NCBI RefSeq assembly: GCF_026262505.1
Contig: NC_067206.1
Coordinates: 13,388,205-13,452,204 of the forward strand
DNA: 64,000 nt
Reading direction: 5' to 3'
From: Trichomonas vaginalis G3
Lineage: Eukaryota; Parabasalia; Trichomonadida; Trichomonadidae
Translations under genes and position numbers: made by a program
In this document: piece by piece, positions 12,169 through 20,028 of the stretch
Layout: each line of letters begins with the position of its first letter
Position numbering within the stretch: the stretch's first letter is position 1
The notes under the pieces: generated by a model
The model's database searches: none
Told to the model about the DNA's origin: nothing
What the model saw: only the letters and a program-made list of their open reading frames with translations

Positions 12169-13161
12169 AAATATTAATTCATTTTGGTATAATTATTTTA
12201 TATGGATTTTAATAAACAGTTTTAATGTTTTGTAAACTATTCAATTTATGGGACCCTATCCTTTCGTTTCTAAAACAATGAATAGGAAGCATTTTTGGTG
12301 AGATTATCTATTGAATTAATATTATCATACTATATACGAATAGAATTAAAATATGTTATGCTATAATTATGCAAGAAAAATTCGAAATCGATTCTAATTT
12401 GTAAAATAAATTATACGTTGATGCAATGAAATAATATATTTAGTAAATATCTATTGATACAACAGCAAATCAAGTCTATGTATTTTTTTTTCTGGCGTTA
12501 AGGGTCCACTGTAAAAATTGAAAGTCTCTCAAAATTGAGAGGCGATTTGCAAATAATCGTTATCGTCTTTTTTCGAAAATCCACTTTTCCTAGTGTTCTG
12601 ATTAATATTTTGTGAATGTAACAATAAAGTATATGTTTTAGTAAGATGATAATACATTCTATCACTTCAAATCACATAAAAATTGCAAAATCAGCGAGTT
12701 TTATAAGAACATGATTTTTTCGAATTTTTTTGCTTCTGGATGCGTGTTTTGAAAAATAGATATTTTCGAATTTTGATTTTAATTTAAGTATAAATTTTAT
12801 ATTAGGAATTTTTTGACCTATTTCCAATCATTAATTCCTAAGTTTTTCTAGGAATTTAATTGAGAAGAAATTAGGAAATTCGCTTTAATGCCATTACATC
12901 CTAATATTGTGATGCATGTAGTTTATATTTATTGAGGCTAATGCCGGAATATCGTGCATTTTATAAAAAATTCAAAGAATTGACAATTGGATAGCACAAA
13001 TTTAATTCTCTAGACAAAGTATTATTGTTTATATATTCAAAGCATTATCCTTCGTTTTGAAATGTTGGCCAAAAATTTTCGTGTTATTTTTGGGAACAGG
13101 ACAAATTTGCCACACGGCACTTTTTTAAAAAAAATTAATGGAGCGGAGCGATACTCTGCTG

Positions 13162-13575
13162 CAGGAGCCCCAAGGCTCCCAATCATTACGAAAGGGAGCC
13201 TCAGGGCTCCTGAGAATCCATCAGCAGAGGCCTTTTCATTTGGCCTCTGCTGATCAAAGATTCGGCGAAGCCAATTCTCGTCTCAGGAGCCCCAAGGCTC
13301 CCAATCATTACGAAAGGGAGCCTCAGGGCTCTGAGAACCATCAGCAGAGGCCTTTTCATTTGGCCTCTGCTGATCAAAGATTCGGCGAAGCCATTCTTCG
13401 TCTCAGGAGCCCCAAGGCTCCCAATCATTACGAAAGGGAGCCTCAGGGCTCCTGAGAATCCATCAGCAGAGGCCTTTTCATTTGGCCTCTGCTGATCAAA
13501 GATTCGGCGAAGCCATTCTTCGTCTCAGGAGCCCCAAGGCTCCCAATCATTACGAAAGGGAGCCTCAGGGCTCCT
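13162..13575. repeat. hairpin satellite: two alternating palindromes, period about 121 bp
   Basis: Palindrome E starts with CAGGAGCCCCAAGGCTCCC and ends with GGGAGCCTCAGGGCTCCTG; it occurs four times, starting at 13162, 13284, 13404 and 13526. Each is a 19-bp stem with two central C/A mismatches. Palindrome F, ATCAGCAGAGGCC with GGCCTCTGCTGAT, is a perfect 13-bp stem with a 9-nt loop and occurs three times (13220-13254, 13340-13374, 13462-13496). A small CGAAG/CTTCG stem lies between units. Frames of about 100 codons across it are repeat artefacts. Confidence 0.95.
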
Positions 13576-13584
13576 GAGAAACCT

Positions 13585-13793
13585 CTTTGAGAAGGTTTTC
13601 TTAAAGAAAACCTTCTCAAAGATGATTGTCAGCATTCACTCAAAATCTACCAAGAGTTTCAAAGTTTCAAATCTATCTGAAATGAAGCTTTGAATCTCTT
13701 GTATATCTAATTGTAGAGGTACCTTTTCAAAATGTCTTCTATTGATTAAATTTAATCAGTAAAAGTCATTTTGAAAAGGTACATCTCTATAAT
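13585..13793. repeat. three further distinct hairpins after the satellite
   Basis: (i) 13585-13600 with 13606-13621: perfect 16-bp stem, 5-nt loop. (ii) 13651-13664 with 13688-13701: 14-bp stem, one mismatch. (iii) 13719-13734 with 13767-13782: perfect 16-bp stem, with an inner perfect palindrome TGATTAAATTTAATCA at 13743-13758. Their sequences are unrelated to each other, and the motif AGCATTCACT recurs at 13631 and 13802. Confidence 0.9.
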
Positions 13794-14527
13794 TGCTATT
13801 GAGCATTCACTCTTGGAACCTTGGAGCTCTTGTGTAGTGCATGAAAACTCCAAGATTCTAGCATAAAACATATATCATAGACATAATTTCTTCAAATATA
13901 ATTTAAGGTTATTTTTAAAAAAAATAGAAAAGCGTAATTTAAGGTTATTGAAAAAGTGACACCTGGCAAATTTGTCCCGCACTCGTTATTTTTTGTGTTT
14001 CAGCATAAATTATGTATTGACTTATGAAAGATAAGCATTTTATTCATTATCATAAAGATATACCAAAACAAATTGATAAAATTTTAAAAAATGTGTATTT
14101 TAGTGGGTATTATTCTGGCCAATGCCCATTTTTAAACGATTTAATATTGACCATATCAATAGCCGACTCAATGTAAAAATTTAGATATTATTTTTTTCAT
14201 TATTCAAACTTTGATAAATTTTAGTATAATGAATGATTTTGTTTCGTGTATGATACAGAAATGAAAAGCTTGATTAATATCATTTTGCATTTTTTCAAGA
14301 ATGTTAGAGTACATCTACATTAAAAAATCGGATTCGAATTGCGATACTGCATCAAATTGTTGCACATCTGATAAGGATCTCAAAAGAGTAAAGTTAATTT
14401 TTTTGTGTTTTTTAAGTTTTGGGCCTTAGTAAAAACACCATCTTGGGCAATATTTTTGGGACGACGATAGGCCTTATTTGGCCTTACAATGGACCCTTAA
14501 AATTTTAACCGTTTCTCAACTAAAAAT

Positions 14528-17101
14528 ATGAGTCATCTCGATACAGGTGATTCAGGAACAACAATTGATACTCCAACTAATACTCAAGAGACATACTCAA
14601 CACAGAAATCAACACATACCAAAACAAGAATTCGTATTCCGAAAAAATTAAAACAGCAAATCGAAACTTATAGCACAGAAGGTGGTCAATCTTACACGCA
14701 GTACTCTGAATACTCAGTAACACCTAGTTATTCTAATACTTATGGATATTCTGCTACACAAAATTCAAATCAAACCGGATATTCTGGTTATACACCAACC
14801 TATGGTCCAACAGGAACATATAGCTATACAGGTACCACAGGCTATTCTGAAAACCCTTCACAGACTCAATCTTATTCTTATTCTCAAAACCCAACGTATT
14901 CATACACAAATACAACAGGATATTCATATTCTCAGACCAATCCAACATATTCCTATACAAACCAATCCGGATCTCAAACAAATCCTTCTTATTCTTATAC
15001 AGCTTCAGAAGGAGCCACAGGAACAGGAAGCTACACATACTCAAAGACAGGAACGCAAAATGCATCTAACACATACTCAAAAACAGGCACAGATCCAAAC
15101 GGAACAAATTCATCATTTTCATACACAGTTTTCACTTCCAATCCGATCTCTACATCCGAAGTCGAGACTAGCGTTGATGCTCCTTCAGTTACATATACTA
15201 CAGATGACTCAGTTACTAAGCGTGTCCGCGTAAAAGTTCGAGTTCCCAAAAAAGGTGACCAAAAAACGATGAAAAGAGAAGCAGCAAGGGTTTTAATGCA
15301 CCGAAACGGAGCAGTTCTTAACACAGATGTACATGATGAGTCCGTAGATGCTGTTTCACTTGATCCTGCCGGTACATCTGATTTATCTACATTAGATTTG
15401 CCATCAGCCATGGAAGTCCCATACATAGAGACAGTCAAACCAGTCAATGCAGTCAAGAAACCTAAGTGGGATGACGAGGATGACTCAACATTGACCCAAA
15501 TGGCCCCAGAACCTCAAAAATTTGGCCGACCACTTATCGGATCACGATTTCTTGGTCGTAATCAGCTTTCTTCCAGTGACGATGAGAGTCAGACTAACAT
15601 AGATACGATCACTACACAAGATGAAACATCTGAATCCACAATTCCGACTGTCATGAACAGAGAAGAGTTCCAAGAGCGATTTTCAGCCAAATCGCGATCC
15701 GTTGCTGCTGTTCCTGCTGCAGAGGACGGCGGCTTTGCGCAAGCGGAGATGGCCAGGCAGCGTATGGAAGAGAAGATGGCCAAGAAGCAAGAGTACAAAG
15801 CTAAAGTTGCTGAAGCCATCAGGAATGGCGAATCTCCACCTCCAACCTTGACAACAACAGCAACAGACGAATTGAGCACATTGGAGAAAGACATCAGACT
15901 TGAATTGGAGATGCAACAGTACGAGGAAGACATGAAGAAGAACCAGATGACAAACGAGCAAAGACAAGCATTGTTCCCTGCTTCTCGTCGTGGAAAGTTT
16001 GTTAAAGAGAATCCTAAGAAACTCATGTTTGCTTCTGACTCTGATTCCGTTGAAGAAGACGATCTCAATCCAAATCCAGTTGTTTTCGAAGTAGGAAACA
16101 GCTACAACCGCACGAATATTGCACAGATCTCCAAGGGAATGGGATTGTTCGACAGCATGAAACCGATGAAACTGGAAGACATCAAGACATACGAACCAGA
16201 CACAGGCGAATACAATGCATTGAAAGAAGCCGAAGAAGCAAGAAGACAAGCAGAAATGGAGAGGAAAATTGCAGAGATGAGGAAGATGAAGGAAAGAGAA
16301 ATTTCTACAACAGATACATATGAAACTAATTTCTCTACAACTACATCTACAGAACTTGCAGAGATTTCACCTCAATATCTGCCAAAGAAACAAGGTGGAA
16401 TTCCTGAAAAGGCATACGAAAGAAATCCTGCAGTTAAATTCCCTCCGCCTCCTCAATTCGATCCTCCTAAGAAGAATCGTCCATCGAGAGGTTCAAGGAC
16501 AGCAACAACAACAACAAGTACAAATGAGTCCGCAATCATTGAAGAAGTTCATGAATATTTCACTAACACTGATTCGAATAATTCATCAACACCAAATCCA
16601 ACAGTTTTAGTGACTGCAAACTCTTCTTCCGCTGATTACGTTGAAGCTCCTTCCAATGCACAGAACGCAATGAACTACGTGGAAGTAACTCAAACAAATA
16701 CAAATACAAACACCCATGAGGAAGATAATAAGAAGAAACAGAGACCAAAGAGAGGAAATAAAAATTCTGGACCTCCTTCTTATACTTCCAATAATTTGAC
16801 AACAGTTACAGAACTAAGAACAGCTAATCCGACATCGGCCGATTTCGTTGAAGCTTCTGCAAACCAGAATGGAGAATTGTACGTGGAAGTACCAGCTTCA
16901 ACAGCTACAAATGCTGATGATTTGACCACTGGACACTCTGAATATGTAACTGCAACTTCAAATGCAACTGGATCTCTTTACGTAGTCGATACTGACGGAG
17001 CAAGGACGGAATCAACTTATACTTATATAACTGAGGAAGAAGAAGATATCGAGGAAGAAGAAATTATTGAAGAAGAAGAAGTTGCAGAAGATGATGCTTA
17101 A
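14528..17101 (+). CDS. 857-aa low-complexity acidic-tailed protein, unknown
   Basis: I do not recognise the family. Residues about 50-200 are Tyr/Ser/Thr/Gly-rich with many GYSY-type motifs. Two basic motifs resemble each other: TRIRIPKKLKQQ near residue 33 and RVRVKVRVPKKG near 230. Residues about 390-620 are charged and helical (Glu/Lys/Met-rich), likely coiled coil. The C-terminus has three degenerate repeats built around TAN-SADYVEA-YVEV, then an almost pure Glu/Asp tail. No signal peptide or membrane segment. The frame is open throughout. It starts 27 bp after the end of the 12498-14500 element; the only upstream signal I see is AACCGTTT (14507-14514), a Myb-type site by sequence. A cytoskeletal or nuclear scaffold is possible but unproven. 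Confidence 0.85.
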   Translation: MSHLDTGDSGTTIDTPTNTQETYSTQKSTHTKTRIRIPKKLKQQIETYSTEGGQSYTQYSEYSVTPSYSNTYGYSATQNSNQTGYSGYTPTYGPTGTYSYTGTTGYSENPSQTQSYSYSQNPTYSYTNTTGYSYSQTNPTYSYTNQSGSQTNPSYSYTASEGATGTGSYTYSKTGTQNASNTYSKTGTDPNGTNSSFSYTVFTSNPISTSEVETSVDAPSVTYTTDDSVTKRVRVKVRVPKKGDQKTMKREAARVLMHRNGAVLNTDVHDESVDAVSLDPAGTSDLSTLDLPSAMEVPYIETVKPVNAVKKPKWDDEDDSTLTQMAPEPQKFGRPLIGSRFLGRNQLSSSDDESQTNIDTITTQDETSESTIPTVMNREEFQERFSAKSRSVAAVPAAEDGGFAQAEMARQRMEEKMAKKQEYKAKVAEAIRNGESPPPTLTTTATDELSTLEKDIRLELEMQQYEEDMKKNQMTNEQRQALFPASRRGKFVKENPKKLMFASDSDSVEEDDLNPNPVVFEVGNSYNRTNIAQISKGMGLFDSMKPMKLEDIKTYEPDTGEYNALKEAEEARRQAEMERKIAEMRKMKEREISTTDTYETNFSTTTSTELAEISPQYLPKKQGGIPEKAYERNPAVKFPPPPQFDPPKKNRPSRGSRTATTTTSTNESAIIEEVHEYFTNTDSNNSSTPNPTVLVTANSSSADYVEAPSNAQNAMNYVEVTQTNTNTNTHEEDNKKKQRPKRGNKNSGPPSYTSNNLTTVTELRTANPTSADFVEASANQNGELYVEVPASTATNADDLTTGHSEYVTATSNATGSLYVVDTDGARTESTYTYITEEEEDIEEEEIIEEEEVAEDDA

Positions 17102-17103
17102 AA

Positions 17104-18513
17104 AAACTTTTTTTTAATTAAAAATTTTATTGTTTGTTTGAAATTTAATTTTTTTTAAGGATGTACTGACCACTATCTAACATGCTCTCATAAAACCAAT
17201 ATATCTTTTCTGTAATAGAAAAGATAGTCTCTATATTATGTACTATGTAGTGATTTATAAAAACTTTTTCATAACCAGCTTTCTTATATAATGCTTGCTA
17301 ATATCAACTTTGAAATTTGGACAATTTTACTCCTAAGTCTCAAGTTAAATTTCTGATGATCTATTCTATCAATATGAAGCCTTTTTTCAGGCAGGAAATT
17401 GTGAAGTGAATATCCACGAACTTCTTCTATTGCATGATATAGATATCAATAAAACAAGCGAATATGGAATAACAGCTCTTCATGATGCAGTATATTATAA
17501 TGAAAAGGTTGAATCCGTATTTGTCGATGAAATATCTAGGAGACAATTATTTAACTGAAATATTATGCACTGAACTGAAAATAAAGATGTAACTACTTTT
17601 AATGATGATATTAAAATGTAGGAACAGTTCTTAGACATGAAATCTCATATTCTATACATGAAAAAGTTGCAAAAGTCAAAAATTGAGGGTATTTTCAACA
17701 ATTAATATAATTTCTATATTCTATACATAAAATTAATAATATTCTCCGATTTATTTTTTCATTGGTTTCTTCAAATTATTCCAAATATCAATTTTTCTAA
17801 AAAATAAAAAATTAAAAAAAATTAAAAATGATAAAAAAAAACTCAAAAATTTCTTTATTTTCTAATGTGGAATTTGTTTCTTATTTTCCTAAGGTGATTT
17901 TGACAAGTAAGTATCACCAACATTCTACCTTTTGTGCCTCATACTTACACCCAGAGTTTCAAGCCAATACGCATGTTAGAATTTTGTTGGACTACCTTTA
18001 AATCATGTTACTTTTTGTTCGAATAAGCTAGAAAAGGCCTTGCAATTTACAGCGTGAAGATATAAACCCTTCATGAGTGTTAAGTTCAAAAAATTATTAT
18101 AATAATTAAATTTATGGACTCATGTGGCCACGTTTTCACCAAAGCAAAACAAACATATAATGATTTTATGATATAAGTTCATTCAAATATATTTGAGCGA
18201 AATAAATTAAAATTCTATTTCAAAGATCATTACGTAAAATATAAGACAAACTTTTATTCATAGAGGACTTTTAGATATATAAAAAACAAATTTTGAAAGT
18301 AAAGCACAAATTTTAAGAAAATATTGGAACATGAATGGATTTCAATAAGACAATAGATCAGTGTGGTACTTGGCATGATTGGAACTGAAGTCTGGTTCAT
18401 AAATGAAGAGAATTTAAAATTAAAATTTAAATTTCTTTGAATTTTTTGAGAACATTTATGGTTATTTGTTTTGCAAAGCTCGTACAATGAATTCCTCTTC
18501 CAAAAAGTAATAA
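17104..18513. other. intergenic, with an ankyrin remnant and an element end
   Basis: It holds the ankyrin-like fragment (17376-17558). TTAAGGATGTACTGAC at 17157, followed by ACATGCTCTCA, resembles the element end at 25371. One copy of the dispersed GTTGCAAAAGT-AAAAATTGAGG motif lies at 17667-17689. The rest is AT-rich with no credible gene; a 77-codon minus-strand frame at 18254-18487 lacks any support. Confidence 0.6.
17376..17558 (+). pseudogene. ankyrin-repeat gene fragment
   Basis: The frame starting at 17376 reads about 60 codons and contains the ankyrin signature EYGITALHDAVYYN followed by Asn-Glu-Lys, with the preceding helix ending in LLLLHDIDIN. It has no start codon and stops at TGA 17556-17558. 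It resembles the DUF3447/ankyrin proteins such as the one at 49030, so it is probably the remains of such a gene. Confidence 0.6.
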
Positions 18514-19611
18514 TTAAATACCAGATGTAATTAATCTCTTCAGTTTCTCTCTTTGTGCATTCAAATCGATAGAAGTATCAGTAATAACGCTATCAAACTG
18601 CTCCTTTGTCATGAATTGTCTCTGTTCCTCTTCGATCCGAGCATATTGAAGTAATTCTGGTTCGAAAGACTTGAATTCCTCATTGGAAGAGAGTTCATCA
18701 TAGTGTGTTCGTACGTATCTCAAAAGAGTTTGAATTCCTCGTTTAAATTTCAAACCCAATTTAATTGCAGGAATTATAATGGTAGTAGTAAGAGTATTGT
18801 AGAAGTAACTCTCTGTAGCATCGATGAGTGACTGAATTCCTAAGCAAACGCCCATTTGGAAGAAGAAAACTGGATTTTCATTAATTTGAACTGATTTTCC
18901 TGATAAAATGTCTACAACGCTTGCAAATGGACCTTCAATGTTTTCAACATCAATCTTAGATACGTTTACATCCAATTTAATTTCATCTTGAATTAATTCA
19001 GAACATGATGCAGCAATGTAATAAGGAACAGTATATTCTTGATGATTGTGAACTAATGTGATTGTCTTGTTGATGATATTATCAACTCTAATCGATTCTT
19101 CAAAATTATCTACGTGATTTTGAGGTAAAATTGGGAATTTATGAGAATAATAGAGTCGTGAGTTAATTTCACAACATGGCTTTTCAAGAAGGAATGCATC
19201 AATCATGTCCTTCTTCTTCAAATTAATAAAGAACAATTTTCCGTATGTTGTCTGTATATGTTCTACTGTGTCGATTTCGCAATCAATAAGCGTATGTAAA
19301 ACATCTTCGCATGTAGTATATTTAGTCTCGCCGAAGAGAACAATTCCACAATTATTTTGGATGAATTGCTCTGTTTGAGTGAATTGCAAAATTTTGCCTC
19401 TAATCTTGTAAATTGACTCACCACTTAATGCCTGCATAACACCTTCTTGTGTTGTCTGTATGATAAATAATGGAAAGAAATATTCTGTGTTCATAAATGT
19501 ATCAACAATAGGATAAATACTAAGAATTGGTACAGGACCGCCTATTTCTCTTCTGATCTCGTTCTCAGTCGTAAAGGGGTCTAGATTTGATATAATCAAC
19601 GATTTTTCCAT
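18514..19611 (-). CDS. RRM-like and BTB-like domain protein, 365 aa
   Basis: The N-terminus (MEKSLIISNLDPFTTENEIR) has the beta-1/helix-1 layout of an RNA-recognition motif with an RNP2-like LIISNL. A second RRM-like block follows at about residues 90-170. Residues about 190-290 (from VDNIINKTITLVHNHQEY) resemble a BTB/POZ fold, as found at the front of many trichomonad proteins. The C-terminus is helical. The longer frame to 19635 would start with TTG; ATG 19611 is chosen because it is the first ATG and lies 27 nt after the TGTCACTTTTTGA motif. It is divergent from the Sec8-like gene. Domain calls are by eye. An adaptor that binds RNA and protein is one possibility. Confidence 0.7.
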   Translation of the reverse strand: MEKSLIISNLDPFTTENEIRREIGGPVPILSIYPIVDTFMNTEYFFPLFIIQTTQEGVMQALSGESIYKIRGKILQFTQTEQFIQNNCGIVLFGETKYTTCEDVLHTLIDCEIDTVEHIQTTYGKLFFINLKKKDMIDAFLLEKPCCEINSRLYYSHKFPILPQNHVDNFEESIRVDNIINKTITLVHNHQEYTVPYYIAASCSELIQDEIKLDVNVSKIDVENIEGPFASVVDILSGKSVQINENPVFFFQMGVCLGIQSLIDATESYFYNTLTTTIIIPAIKLGLKFKRGIQTLLRYVRTHYDELSSNEEFKSFEPELLQYARIEEEQRQFMTKEQFDSVITDTSIDLNAQREKLKRLITSGI

Positions 19612-19630
19612 TTTTTGTTTTATATCACAA

Positions 19631-19646
19631 GTCAAAAAGTGACAAA
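19631..19646 (-). promoter_or_regulatory. TGTCACTTTTTGA promoter-like motif
   Basis: On the minus strand it reads TTTGTCACTTTTTGAC, with TGTCAC at 19644-19639. There are 27 nt between TGTCAC and ATG 19611. The same 13 bases with almost the same spacing precede the gene at 20029. Confidence 0.6.
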
Positions 19647-19991
19647 TCCCGATGCAATAAAATTTTATATCATTAATCTTTCATTAGTTTATGTGGCATC
19701 TTTTAGTGCATGGTTTATAAATATTGATATAAAATTCACATATTCATGTAAATGTGATCAAAATGATGAAGCTTTATGGAAAGTTACTGTACTGCATCCA
19801 TATCTTGGCTTATCACAAGTTAGTTATTATACTAAGCATTGATATATCCCATAATACTTTATGAATATCATCTGGTCATCTAGAATAATCAGGATAAATC
19901 GTTGATTTTTGTGCACTTATAAATAGTGATCTTATTGCAACATATTTTGAATATAAAATAGAAGTAGTGTAGATGGCATCGTTCGCATCGA

Positions 19992-20007
19992 TTTTGTCAC
20001 TTTTTGA
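19992..20007 (+). promoter_or_regulatory. TGTCACTTTTTGA promoter-like motif
   Basis: TTTTGTCACTTTTTGA with TGTCAC at 19995-20000; 28 nt separate it from ATG 20029. With the copy at 19631-19646 it frames the 417-bp divergent intergenic region, so the two genes probably have separate core promoters of one type. Confidence 0.6.
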
Positions 20008-20028
20008 GATTTTATTCTTTATAAATTC

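Larger units (their letters stand above)
13098..13979. mobile_element. nested TIR element packed with hairpins
   Basis: The left end AGGACAAATTTGCCA (13098 on), followed by CGGCACTTTTTT, is matched in inverted orientation by AAAAAGTGACACCTGGCAA and TTTGTCCC at about 13947-13979. The arms are about 30 bp with a few mismatches. The interior is GC-richer than anything around it and consists almost wholly of inverted repeats (see the two hairpin entries). No transposase. It sits within 12498-14500, so it is either a nested insertion or the cargo of that element. Confidence 0.6.
12498..14500. mobile_element. 2.0-kb element with TTAAGGGTCCA termini
   Basis: TTAAGGGTCCACTGTAA at 12498-12514 is matched as an inverted repeat at 14484-14500 with one mismatch. 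There is no coding capacity inside apart from the nested hairpin element. The flanking TTAA or TA could be the target duplication. The right end is 27 bp upstream of the start codon at 14528. It shares the TTAAGGG start with the elements at 50945-51471 and 54005-54139. The stretch 12169-12497 between it and Maverick copy 1 is plain AT-rich sequence. Confidence 0.65.

Noticed and set aside
13062-13455. Frames of 63-105 codons on both strands near 13.2 kb
   Set aside because: They are hairpin satellite read through; both strands are open because the sequence is palindromic.
15031-16249. Long minus-strand frames of 103-188 codons opposite the gene at 14528
   Set aside because: They are antisense shadows of low-complexity coding sequence.
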